From NCBI RefSeq assembly GCF_027941955.1, contig NZ_CP115960.1, positions 1,240,001 through 1,304,000 on the forward strand: a DNA stretch of 64,000 nt. The letters run 5' to 3'. The first letter of the stretch is position 1; every line of letters begins with the position of its first letter. Positions 1 through 10,027 of the stretch are shown here, piece after piece. Under the pieces are notes generated by a model. The model did not search any database, was not told where the DNA came from, and saw only the letters and a program-made list of their open reading frames with translations. The stretch is from Sphingomonas sp. 7/4-4 (lineage in GTDB: Bacteria > Pseudomonadota > Alphaproteobacteria > Sphingomonadales > Sphingomonadaceae). A program made the position numbers and the translations under genes.

Positions 1-2252
1 GAGCGACTCTCGGGGCTGCTCGGCGATCACGGCCTCAAGGCGGCCCGCAACGCCGACAGCTGGCAGCAAGCCCTTGGCGCCGCCGACAAGGGCGTGGCCC
101 TCATCGTCCTGCCGCTCGACCACGGCTTCACCACACCGGACGTCGCCGTGCTCACCGAGCAGGACATGCTCGGCGACCGCCTCGTCCGCCGCTCGAAGCG
201 GCGCAAGAATACGGATGCGTTTCTCCAGGAGCTCGCCACGCTCTCGCCGGGCGATCTCGTCGTGCATATCGAGCACGGCATCGGCCGCTACGAGGGACTG
301 ACCCAGATCCCCGTCCAGAAGGCGCCGCACGACTGCGTCGCGCTCTCTTATGCCGGCGGCGACAAGCTCTACGTCCCCGTCGAGAATCTCGAAGTCCTGA
401 CCCGCTACGGCGCAGGCGAGGAAGGCGCGACGCTAGACCGGCTCGGCGGTGAGGCATGGCAGCGCCGCAAGAGCCGGATGAAAGAGCGGATCCGCGAGAT
501 CGCGGGCGAGCTCATCGCCACCGCCGCCAAGCGCGCCACGCGCCCCGCCGAAGTCGCCGAGCCCGATCATGGCGGCTATCCCGCCTTCGTCGATCGCTTC
601 CCTTATGAGGAAACCGACGACCAGGACCGCGCGATCAACGACGTGCTCGAGGATCTCGCCGCGGGTCGCCCGATGGACCGGCTCATCGTCGGCGATGTCG
701 GCTTCGGCAAGACCGAGGTCGCGCTGCGTGCCGCCTTCGTCGCGGCGATGGCGGGGATGCAGGTCGCGGTGGTCTGCCCGACCACTCTCCTCGCCCGTCA
801 GCATCACCGCAATTTCCTGGAGCGCTTCCAGGGCTTCCCGATCGAGATCGGCCGCCTCTCCCGCCTCGTCCCCGCCGCCGAGGCCAAGGCCGTCAAGGAA
901 GGCATCACCGAGGGCAAGATCGACGTGGTGATCGGCACGCATGCGATCCTCGCCAAGGAATCGACTTCAAGCGCCTCGGCCTCGTCATCGTCGACGAGGA
1001 GCAGCGCTTCGGCGTCACGCACAAGGAACGGCTGAAGGCGATGAAGGCGGATGTCCACGTCCTCACCCTCACGGCCACCCCGATCCCGCGGACGCTCCAG
1101 ATGGCGATGAGCGGCCTGCGCGAGCTCTCGGTGATCCAGACCCCGCCGGTCGATCGCCTCGCGGTGCGCACCTATGTCATGCCGTGGGACCCGGTCGTCC
1201 TGCGCGAGGCGCTGCTGCGCGAGCATTATCGCGGCGGCCAGGCCTATTTCGTCACCCCGCGCATCTCGGACATTCCCGATATCGAGAAGTTCCTGCGCGA
1301 GGACGTGCCCGAGATCAGCTACGTCATAGCGCACGGCCAGATGGCGCCGACCGAGGTCGAGGAGCGGATGTCGGCCTTCTACGACCGCCGCTACGACTTG
1401 CTCGTCTCGACCACGATCATCGAATCCGGACTCGACATCCCGTCGGCGAACACGCTGATCGTCAACCGCGCCGACAAGTTCGGCCTTGCGCAGCTTTACC
1501 AGATCCGCGGTCGCGTCGGCCGCGCCAAGACCCGCGCCTATGCCTATCTCACCACCCCTCCCGAGCGGCAGATGACAGAGGCCGCGGACAAGCGCCTGAA
1601 AGTCCTCTCCGATCTCGAATCGCTGGGCGCCGGGTTCCAGCTCGCCAGCCACGATCTCGACATCCGCGGCGCGGGCAATCTGCTCGGCGACGAGCAATCG
1701 GGGCACATCAAGGAAGTCGGCTATGAACTCTACCAGTCGATGCTGGAGGAGGCGATCATGGATGCCAAGGCTGGCGGCCTGCGCGACGAAATCCGTCCCA
1801 AGGACCTGTCGCCCTCGATCACCGTCGACGCGCCGATCATGATCCCCGAGGATTATATCCCCGATCTCGATTTGCGCATGGGCCTCTATCGCCGCCTCAA
1901 CGATGTCGAGGATAAACAGGGTATCGAGGAATTCGCCGCCGAGCTGATCGATCGCTTCGGCAAGTTGCCCGAGCCGACCGACAATCTGCTCCGCCTGATC
2001 GAGGCCAAGCTCAACGCCAAGAAAGCCTGCATCGCCAAGATCGATGTCGGCCCGAGGGGCGCGCTCGTCACCTTCTTCGACGACAAGTTCCCCAATGTCG
2101 CGGGCCTGCTCGCTTATGTCGACAAGCTCGGCGAAACTGCGAGGCTGCGCCCCGACATGAAGCTGGTCATCACCCGCGCCTGGGCGAATCCCTCCGCGCG
2201 GCTCCACGGCGCGCTGCAATTGTCGCGAGGGCTGGCGAAAGCGGCGGGCTGA
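1..2252 (+). CDS. mfd: Transcription-repair coupling factor Mfd (5'-truncated by window)
   Basis: Mfd is the cytoplasmic ATP-driven translocase that removes RNA polymerase stalled at DNA lesions and recruits UvrA. The window opens inside the gene, so the N-terminal UvrB-like part is missing. About 750 residues remain of a usual 1150. The RNA-polymerase-interacting CarD-like region is visible (VVHIEHGIGRYEGL, about residue 90). Walker A is GDVGFGKTEVALRAAF (about 230), the DEEQ box is restored at the frameshift, and the helicase C-terminal half (TTIIESGLDIPSANT) and the C-terminal TRCF domain follow. Reading frame is lost at about 957, where AAGGAATCG should be AAGGGAATCG. With one G restored the frame is continuous to the TGA at 2250-2252. 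The break abuts a GAATC (GANTC) site, and I take it as a sequencing error. Identity is very secure. Confidence 0.95.
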
Positions 2253-2273
2253 AGCTGGTCCCTCTCGATCAGC

Positions 2274-2674
2274 TCAGGCGCCGCGACCGATCACGATCGC
2301 GATGTCTTCCTCGCCCTCCAGCGCCTCGGCGTCGAACTTCTCGCGCGTCATGTCGAACGCGCCGGTCAGCCCTTCGACGACCCAGCCGCCCATCACCAGC
2401 GTGCCGTCGGGATCCACATTCCCGGCATAATCGACGCTATGGGTCCAGCCCCGGTCCCGTCATACTGCTTGGTGAAGCTGAGGCTCGCGCCGTCGCGCTG
2501 GCCGTTCACCATCGCGCGCCGAATGCCGCCGCTGGCCTCATCGGGCTCGCTGATCGTGCCCGTCACTGCGCCGCGTAGTTCCTCGAGCAACGCGATGAAG
2601 CCGTTGTCCTGATAATCCTGATCAGCCGAGTAACGGCCGTACCAGACGCCGGTCACGTCCTGCGGATCGCTCAT
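2274..2674 (-). CDS. Small conserved-type hypothetical protein coupled to the EAL gene
   Basis: About 133 residues, acidic, with no signal peptide or membrane segment. I do not recognise the family. The text (GVWYGRYSAD, then alternating beta-like stretches such as AVTGTISEPD and DGTLVMGGWVVEGLTG) suggests a small all-beta, lipocalin-like fold, but this is only an impression. The ATG at 2672-2674 overlaps the TGA of the upstream EAL gene (ATGA), so the two are probably translationally coupled. The frame as read ends early. One G missing in the G run near 2444 (GGGACCGGGGCTGG) explains this. With it restored, the protein continues to the TGA at 2274-2276 with a sensible tail ending in IVIGRGA. 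It is convergent with mfd. Confidence 0.6.
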
Positions 2675-4652
2675 CCCTGCACCAGATTGGCGAGCGCGGG
2701 CACGTCGAGCGGCTCGGCGCAGAGATAACCCTGGAAATACTGGCACCCTTCCTTCGCCAGCAGGTCCAGCTGCGCCTCGGTCTCCACGCCTTCGGCGACC
2801 ACCGCCAGCCCCAGCGAGCGCGCCATGTCGATCACGCCGCGCACCACCACGCGGTCACGGTGCGCTCCGGTGATGTCGTGGCTCAGCCTCTTGTCGATCT
2901 TGAGATAGTCAAGCGGCAGCGCCTTCAGATACGCGAGGCTCGAATAACCGGTGCCGAAATCGTCGATCGCGACCCGGCAGCCCGCCGCGCGAAGTTGCGA
3001 AAGCAACCGCGCCGCCTCGGTCAGATCCGCCATGATCCCGCTCTCGGTGATCTCCACGGTCAGGCGCGAGCGGGAAACCCGCTGACGTCGACTCGCCCGA
3101 GCAGGCTGTCGGCAAATCCGGCGCGCGCGATATCGGCGGCCGTCACGTTGATCGACAGCCGCAGGTCGCCGAGCTTGCTGGGCCATTGCGACGCACCCGT
3201 CAGCGCCCGCCGCTGGACATGATCGCTGAGCTGCGCCTCCAGCCCTGCGCGCTGGGCCGCGAGAAACAAGGTCTCGGCGCCGATCTCGCCAAGTTGCGGA
3301 TGGTGCCAGCGCGCCAGCGCCTCGACTCCGATCACCTGCCCCGAGGCGATCGCCACCTGCGGCTGATAGCGCACGCCGATCTCGCTGCGCTCGAGCGCGC
3401 GATGCAGATCGTTGGCGAGTTCCTCGATCGGCGGGGCATTCGGCTCCGCCGGTACTGCGTCGCCGAGCAGCGCCTCGCTGGCGCGCCGCAAAGGGTTCCT
3501 GCCGAATCGCCGCCGACGCTCGTCACGCTCACCATCCGCGCGCCGAGATGCGCGATCTCGCCGCCCGCCACGAAGGGCCGGCTCAGCACCTCTTCCAGCC
3601 GCGCCTCGGCCTCGACCAGGCGCGTTGCGTCTGCATCGTGGCTCGCGACGAGGAACTCCGATCCGCCGATCCGCGCGACGATCGCCTCGCGTCCCAGCAG
3701 TTCGCGCGCCACTTCCGCGACCCTGCGCGAAACGCCGCGCAACAGCGCGTCGCCCGCCTCGCGGCCATAAGCGGTGTTGACCGTCTCGAACCGGTTGAGC
3801 GCGATCAGGATCGCCCCGATCGGCTTGCCTTCCACCAGCTCGCGATCGATCCAGCGCCGCGCGCTGTTGGCGTCCCGCGCGCCGGTGAGCGCATCGCGCA
3901 CTGCGACACTGGCATCCGGCGCGATCCCGAGCGCCTCCACCAAAGCGTGCAGCGCTCCGCTCTTCGAGATCATATTGGAGATGCTGCACCACGCGCCCCA
4001 CGCCGCTCAGATCGTGCGCGAAGGCAGTCGAGCCCTGGTGCTTGTCCAGCCGCGTCAGCGCCGATTTGACCAGGCTGCGATCGTCCTTGTCGAGTCTCCG
4101 CATCACCGAGAGCAATCCCGGCGCCTCGCTCAGGCCGAGCAGGTTGGCCAGCCCGGGGGTGAGCTGCAGCGATCGCATCTCGGGATCGAACCGCCATCCC
4201 AGCGGCTCGGCGGCACCGGTCCCCTGCCCGCTCGACCGCGCCAGCCGCTCGACATGGCGCTGGGCGAAGCGGATCGCGTGCGCCATCGCCGCCGACGACA
4301 TCGGGCTGCCGAGGAAATGCGTCGCCCCGGCATCGTAGAAATGCCGCATGCGGACCGTGTCGCTCTGCGAGACGAGGATCAGCATCGCGCCGCCATGCGC
4401 CTCGATCACCCGGGCCAGCGCCTTCGTGGCGTCGAGTCCTTCGCTCATCGCCCCGCGCGCATCGATCACCGCGACGTTGGCGCCACTCGCGAGGAAGCGC
4501 TGCTCCAGCCCGTCAGGCCGCCGCGCCGCGACCACGCGCCAGCCGCCGCCCGCCGCGGCTGCCGCCACTTCGTCGCGCTGTCGGAAGGAGAGCACGAACA
4601 CCGGCGTGTCGGTGGCGGTGGCGGGGTCGGCGATCGTGAAATTGTCATCCAT
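2671..4652 (-). CDS. REC-PAS-GGDEF-EAL protein, probable c-di-GMP phosphodiesterase
   Basis: About 660 residues after frame repair. Domains in order: a degenerate receiver (about 15-130; VIDARGA aspartate, but FLGSP where the conserved lysine should be), a PAS-like region (150-250), a GGDEF domain with GGSEF in place of GG[DE]EF (about 340), and an EAL domain (430-650). The EAL domain keeps GVEALARW, INVTA, EITES, DDFGTGYSS, KID, VAEGVE and QGYL, so it should hydrolyse c-di-GMP while the GGDEF part is probably regulatory. Three indels break it: an extra base at 3965-3971 (GATCTCG for GATTCG), a loss near 3504 beside GAATC, and a loss in a C run near 3075. I start it at 4652; an in-frame ATG lies further upstream. 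It is translationally coupled to the small downstream gene. Confidence 0.85.
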
Positions 4653-4732
4653 TCGCCCCTCGATAGCGTGAACCTGTGCCCGCCGCCATCGCAAGGGTTG
4701 TTTGGCCACGCGCAAGGCCTTACCCCGGCATC

Positions 4733-5746
4733 ATGGCAAGCGCCCTCGCCACCCGCGACCAGAAATTGGTGGACCGCCACGGCCGGGCGATCACCTATCT
4801 GCGCGTCTCGGTCACCGATCGCTGCGATCTCCGCTGCCGCTATTGCATGGCCGAGGAGATGACCTTCCTGCCCCGCGCGGAATTGCTCAGCCTCGAGGAA
4901 ATCGCGCTGATCGCCGAGCGCTTCATCGCGCGCGGGGTGCGGAAGATCCGGCTGTCGGGCGGCGAGCCGCTGGTGCGCCGCGACATGATCGAGCTGGCGC
5001 ATCGCCTCGGCCGGCAGGTCGGCGGCGCGCTCGACGAGCTCACCCTCACCACCAACGGCACGCGCCTCGCGCAGCATGCCGGGGAACTGTTCGCTGCGGG
5101 CATGCGCCGGATCAACGTCAGCCTCGACAGTCGCGATGCCGATCGTTTCCGCTACATCACGCGCCACGGCGACGTCGCCAAGGTGCTGGGCGGGATCGCA
5201 GCGGCGAAGACGGCGGGCCTGCGCGTCAAGATCAACATGGTCGCCTTGAAGGGTCTCAACGAAGACGAGATCGCACCGATGCTCGCCTGGGCCGGCGAAC
5301 GGGGCCACGATCTGACGCTGATCGAGACGATGCCGCTCGGTCATATCGACGAGGACCGCGCCGATCGCTTCCTGCCGCTCCCGCGTGTCCTCGCCGATCT
5401 GCGCGACCGATTCGATCTCGAGCCCGACGATCATCAGTCCGGTGGCCCCGCGCGCTATTGGCGCCTCGGCGGTACCGATACGCGGCTCGGCCTGATCTCG
5501 CCGCTGACCGGCAATTTCTGCGCGACCTGCAACCGCGTCCGCCTCTCGACCGACGGCAAGCTCCACATGTGCCTCGGCCATGAGGATTCGGTCGATCTGC
5601 GCGAGGCGATCCGCACGGGCGGGCTCGCCGAAGTCGATACGCGCATCAGCGAAGCGCTCGACCTCAAGCCCGCCGCGCACGATTTCCACATCGCTCCGGG
5701 TTCGGCGCCCGCCGTCGCGCGCCACATGAGCGTCACCGGCGGATGA
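4733..5746 (+). CDS. moaA: GTP 3',8-cyclase MoaA
   Basis: Radical-SAM enzyme that converts GTP to (8S)-3',8-cyclo-7,8-dihydroguanosine triphosphate, the first step of molybdenum cofactor synthesis. It is 337 residues, the usual size. The SAM cluster motif CDLRCRYC (C-x3-C-x2-C) is at about residue 30. The second [4Fe-4S] site is FCATCNRVRLS plus a downstream cysteine (C-x2-C-x13-C) at about 265. The C-terminus ends in GG, which is essential in this family. ATG 4733 gives the normal N-terminus. An upstream in-frame ATG at 4676 is less likely because it adds a non-conserved arginine-rich leader. Its stop overlaps the nadK start (ATGA). The cofactor fits the nitrate reductase NasA encoded 15 kb away. 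Confidence 0.95.
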   Translation: MASALATRDQKLVDRHGRAITYLRVSVTDRCDLRCRYCMAEEMTFLPRAELLSLEEIALIAERFIARGVRKIRLSGGEPLVRRDMIELAHRLGRQVGGALDELTLTTNGTRLAQHAGELFAAGMRRINVSLDSRDADRFRYITRHGDVAKVLGGIAAAKTAGLRVKINMVALKGLNEDEIAPMLAWAGERGHDLTLIETMPLGHIDEDRADRFLPLPRVLADLRDRFDLEPDDHQSGGPARYWRLGGTDTRLGLISPLTGNFCATCNRVRLSTDGKLHMCLGHEDSVDLREAIRTGGLAEVDTRISEALDLKPAAHDFHIAPGSAPAVARHMSVTGG

Positions 5747-6510
5747 TCGCACGCGCGCTCGTCGCTTCGCCGACGCCTCCCGCGCAAGTCGCGGCCGAGG
5801 AGCTCCGCACGGCGTATGATTGGGTTCCCCTCGACCAGGCCGAGCAGGTCGTGGCGCTCGGCGGCGACGGCTTCATGCTCCAGACGCTCCACGCGATGCT
5901 CGAACGCCGCCGGATCCTTCCCGTGTTCGGGATGAATCTCGGCACGATCGGCTTTCTGATGAACGACTGGCGGCTGGAAGGCCTCGAAGAGCGCCTGGCC
6001 CGCGCCAAGCCGTTCCGCGTCTCGCCGCTCACCATGACGGCGACCACAGTTGACGGCGAACAGTGCGTGCTTCCCGCGATCAACGAAGTCTCCTTGCTCC
6101 GCGAAACGCGCCAGACCGCCAAGCTCGAAGTCACCATCAACGATCGCGTCGTGCTCGAAGAGTTGATCGCCGACGGCATGCTCGTCGCGACCCCCGCAGG
6201 CTCGACTGCGTACAATCTCTCCGCCAACGGCCCGATCCTGCCGCTCGGCTCGGCGCTGCTCGCGCTCACGCCGATCAGCCCGTTCCGGCCGCGGCGCTGG
6301 CGCGGGGCGATCCTCCCCGAAAAGACCCGCATCGGCATCAGGGTGCTCGAGGCCGACAAGCGCCCGGTCAGTGCCGTCGCCGATCAACGCGAGGTCCGGG
6401 AAGTCGCCCGCGTCGATGTCGCGATCGACCATATGCGCGACCTCACTTTGCTCTTCGATCCCGAGCATGCGCTGGACGACCGCATAACGATGGAACAATT
6501 CATCGCCTGA
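5743..6510 (+). CDS. nadK: NAD kinase
   Basis: Phosphorylates NAD to NADP in the cytoplasm. It is 255 residues, matching the short alphaproteobacterial NAD kinases. The diagnostic GGDG motif is at about residue 44 (ALGGDGFML). The NE/D-type substrate motif (AINEVSLLR, about 112) and the glycine-rich TPAGSTAYNLSANGP segment (about 152) follow. It overlaps moaA by 4 nt, so the two are cotranslated. The pair has no obvious functional link beyond both being cofactor genes. Confidence 0.95.
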   Translation: MIARALVASPTPPAQVAAEELRTAYDWVPLDQAEQVVALGGDGFMLQTLHAMLERRRILPVFGMNLGTIGFLMNDWRLEGLEERLARAKPFRVSPLTMTATTVDGEQCVLPAINEVSLLRETRQTAKLEVTINDRVVLEELIADGMLVATPAGSTAYNLSANGPILPLGSALLALTPISPFRPRRWRGAILPEKTRIGIRVLEADKRPVSAVADQREVREVARVDVAIDHMRDLTLLFDPEHALDDRITMEQFIA

Positions 6511-6585
6511 GCCTCTTGCCATGTCGGAAAACCCGCTGCTATAGGCGCGCCTCCGCAGCGGCCACGGCCGCCAAGAAGACGGTTT

Positions 6586-6660
6586 TCCCCGGTAGCTCAG
6601 CGGTAGAGCGTTCGACTGTTAATCGAATGGTCGCCTGTTCGAATCAGGCCCGGGGAGCCA
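6586..6660 (+). tRNA. tRNA-Asn (anticodon GTT)
   Basis: A complete cloverleaf folds. The acceptor TCCCCGG (6586-6592) pairs with CCGGGGA (6650-6656), followed by discriminator G and an encoded CCA (6658-6660). The D arm is GCTC/GAGC. The anticodon stem TTCGA/TCGAA (6611-6615, 6623-6627) carries loop CTGTTAA with anticodon GTT at 6618-6620. The T arm is GCCTG/CAGGC with loop TTCGAAT. The vapBC module starts 42 nt downstream, so the 3' end could have served as an integration point, though no duplicate of the tRNA end was seen. Confidence 0.98.
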
Positions 6661-6702
6661 CTTCCACTTGGCAGTAAGGCACAATCGCCTTACATTATCC
6701 GC

Positions 6703-6954
6703 ATGAGCAAACTGACCGTCACCGCCAAGGGTCAAGTGACGCTGCGCAAAGATTTGCTGCAGCATCTAGGTGTACGACCAGGCCAGCAGATCGATGTCGA
6801 GAAGCTGCCCGATGGCCGGATCGAGGTTCGGGCAGTCTCCGCGAGGCACGACATCAGTGAGGTTTTCGGCTTGCTGAAGCGCCGCCATGGGCCCGTGCTG
6901 TCGATCGAGGAGATCGCTGCCGCAACGATCCAGGGCTGGTCGGGCGAGAAATGA
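6703..6954 (+). CDS. vapB: SpoVT/AbrB-type antitoxin (VapB)
   Basis: 83 residues. The N-terminal swapped-hairpin AbrB domain (LTVTAKGQVTLRKDLLQHLGV, residues 4-24, then PGQQIDVEKLPDGRIEV) binds DNA. The C-terminal tail (DISEVFGLLKRR...) would wrap and neutralise the toxin. The gene ends in ATGA overlapping the vapC start, the standard coupled arrangement. Such pairs usually repress their own promoter. The 42 nt between the tRNA and this ATG include CCTTACATTA, but I could not identify a clear operator. The module has somewhat lower GC than its surroundings, consistent with acquisition. Confidence 0.88.
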   Translation: MSKLTVTAKGQVTLRKDLLQHLGVRPGQQIDVEKLPDGRIEVRAVSARHDISEVFGLLKRRHGPVLSIEEIAAATIQGWSGEK

Positions 6955-7348
6955 AGCTCACGGCCGACACCAATGTCCTTATCCGGGCCGTGGTTGCGGA
7001 CGATCTCGAACAGGCTGCGCTCGCGCAACAAGCCTTGGCCGACGCGGAACTGATCGCCGTTCCGGTTTCGGTGTTCTGCGAGTTCGTCTGGGTGCTGACG
7101 CGAAGCTATAAGCTTCCAACGCCTTCCATTGCCGAAGCGATCCGACGGCTTACGCGAAGCGCGAATGTGGTCACGCACCAGCCGGCTGTCGATGCCGGAT
7201 TGGCGATGTTGGAGGCGGGTGGCGATTTCGCCGACGGCGTGATCGCGTTCGAGGGCGCTTGGTTGGGGGCGGACACATTCGTGACCTTCGATCGGCGGGC
7301 AGGGAAATTGGTTGAGGAACTGGGAGGCGCGGTACATCTGCTTCAATG

Positions 7349-7352
<4 letters not shown>
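6951..7352 (+). CDS. vapC: PIN-domain ribonuclease toxin VapC
   Basis: 133 residues of PIN-domain type. The acidic active-site residues are visible: Asp in ADTNVL (residue 6), Glu in FCEFVW (about 44), Asp in GGDFADG (about 95) and Asp in FVTFDRRA (about 113). VapC toxins are Mg-dependent endoribonucleases that cut tRNA or rRNA. Coupled to the antitoxin by a 4-nt overlap. Its TAA shares CTAA (7349-7352) with the stop of the convergent KTSC gene, so the two genes end in each other. Confidence 0.9.
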
Positions 7353-8632
<1,280 letters not shown>

Positions 8633-8636
<4 letters not shown>

Positions 8637-9152
8637 GCGAGATCGTCTTCTCTCCTACAGCCATGACGACATGGTCGAGGGTATCGAGGCGCTTGCCGCC
8701 GCGATGGAGGCCGAGGGCTGGCGCCCTGCCCTGCTCGTCGGGGTCGGCCGCGGCGGGCTGACGCCGGGCGTGTACCTTTCGCATCGCATGGATATCCAAC
8801 TCGTCTCGATCGACCATTCGGCCGGCATCGCCTCGTTCGGCGCCGCACTCGTCGCCGTCCTCGCCGAACGCACCCGCGCCGGAGACCAGCTTCTCTTCGT
8901 CGAGGACATCAACGACAGCGGCCGCACGATCGGCGCGATCCGCGCCGCGCTCGCCGTGCAGGGCGCGATCGGCGAAAATATCCGCTTCGCCGTGCTGATC
9001 GACAACATCGTCTCCGCCCAGCGCGTCGATTATCGCCACCGCATGATCGACCGGAGCGTGACCAAGGACTGGTTCATTTTCCCTGGGAAGCGATGGCGCC
9101 GCGCGCGAAGCTCGCCGAGGAAGCGATGGAAGTTCCGGAGCGGATCGCCTGA
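8633..9152 (+). CDS. Purine-type phosphoribosyltransferase
   Basis: About 173 residues after repair. PRTase fold: LLVGVGRGGLTPGVYLSHRM near residue 35 and the PRPP-binding loop LLFVEDINDSGRTIGAI near residue 90. It probably transfers ribose-5-phosphate from PRPP to hypoxanthine or guanine. The coupling to adenine deaminase (ATGA overlap, 8633-8636) supports hypoxanthine, but the base specificity is inference. Two one-base losses: one about 8650 (CTTCTCTCC for CTTCCTCTCC restores SEIVFLSYSHDD) and one about 9081 (TTCCCTGGG for TTCCCCTGGG restores FIFPWEAM). With both repaired it ends at the TGA 9150-9152. A 9-bp hairpin (CGCACGGGA...TCCCGTGCG) follows near 9207 without a T run. Confidence 0.82.
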
Positions 9153-9284
9153 GAATCGTTCAGCCTCCGTCAATCGCCCAAGGCGCACGATTCATCGTGT
9201 CTTCGCACGGGAGCCTTTCCTGTCCCGTGCGCGTTCGACTCGCGATCGGCATCCCCGCCCCTCGCCGTAACTACCGGAGGAACC

Positions 9285-9878
9285 ATGCTAAATAGCATAA
9301 CCAGACGCCCGCGCATTCTGGCGCTGGCAGCAGCGCTTGCGGGCAGCGCCGCGCTCGCGGGCTGCATGACCGCGACTCCCTATCAGCCCGCCACCGCCTC
9401 GTCGCGGCTGGGCTTCTCCGACGAGCAGATCGAGAGCAATCGTTTCCGCGTCAGCTTCGCGGGCAACAGCCTCACCTCGCGCGAGACGGTCGAGCGCTAT
9501 CTGCTCTACCGGGCCGCCGAACTCACCGTGCAGCGCGGCTTCGACCATTTCATCCTCGTCACGCGCGACACCGAGACCAAGACCGATACCTATCGCACGC
9601 CGGGCGCCTTTTACGGACCCGGCCCGTGGGGCTATTGGAGCCCGTCATGGCGCTTCTATCGCGGGCCGCGCTGGGGCTGGCGCAGCTACGATCCGTTCTG
9701 GGACGACCCCTTCTGGCGCGACCGCGACTGGGATTATCGCACCGTCCGCCAATATGAGGCGACGGCCGAGATCGTGACCGGCCGCGGCCCGAAGCCGAGC
9801 ACCAATGTCCGCGCCTTCGATGCGCGCGAAGTGCTCGACCGTCTCGGCCCCCAGATCAAGATGCCCGAAACGCGCTGA
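9285..9878 (+). CDS. CC0125/CC1285-type lipoprotein
   Basis: 197 residues. Lipoprotein signal: basic start, hydrophobic stretch, then lipobox LAGC with Cys at about residue 27. After that come a conserved TPYQP and GFSDEQIESNRFRVSFAGN segment and the stretch ETVERYLLYRAAELTVQRGFDHF. A Trp/Tyr/Pro-rich segment (YGPGPWGYWSPSWRFYRG) precedes the C-terminal part. This is the small envelope lipoprotein family seen in Caulobacter and sphingomonads; its function is unknown. A GGAGG ribosome binding site stands 6 nt before the ATG. A clear intrinsic terminator lies downstream at 9992-10022. Confidence 0.85.
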   Translation: MLNSITRRPRILALAAALAGSAALAGCMTATPYQPATASSRLGFSDEQIESNRFRVSFAGNSLTSRETVERYLLYRAAELTVQRGFDHFILVTRDTETKTDTYRTPGAFYGPGPWGYWSPSWRFYRGPRWGWRSYDPFWDDPFWRDRDWDYRTVRQYEATAEIVTGRGPKPSTNVRAFDAREVLDRLGPQIKMPETR

Positions 9879-9885
9879 TTGCCGA

Positions 9886-10017
9886 ATCCTCCCTCGCGCA
9901 AGCGGGGAGGTGGCATGCGCAGCATGACGGAGGGGCCTCTCCCCAGACGACGTCGCCTGCGGCCAAGCCCCCACCACCACTTCGTGGTCCCCCTCCCCCG
10001 CTAAAGCGAGGGAGGAT
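9886..10017. repeat. Palindromic intergenic repeat bounded by 12-bp inverted arms
   Basis: The 132-bp stretch begins ATCCTCCCTCGC and ends with the exact reverse complement GCGAGGGAGGAT. Between lie further small hairpins (CACCACCAC TTCGTGGT). Elements of this look are common between genes in sphingomonads. Its right half doubles as the terminator of the lipoprotein gene. Confidence 0.7.
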
Positions 10018-10022
10018 TTTTT
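9992..10022 (+). terminator. Intrinsic terminator of the lipoprotein gene
   Basis: Stem CCTCCC/GGGAGG continued by CGC/GCG across one C-A mismatch, short loop, then ATTTTTT. It lies just before the convergent secA stop. Confidence 0.75.
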
Positions 10023-10027
10023 ATGCC

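Noticed and set aside
2671..4652. Calling the broken genes pseudogenes
   Set aside because: Each break is a single base, in a homopolymer or at GANTC, and the remaining codons are fully conserved. Essential genes such as secA are affected in the same way. Sequencing error is the simpler reading.
9207..9234. Terminator after the phosphoribosyltransferase gene
   Set aside because: The 9-bp hairpin is clear but has no T run, so I mention it only as a hairpin.
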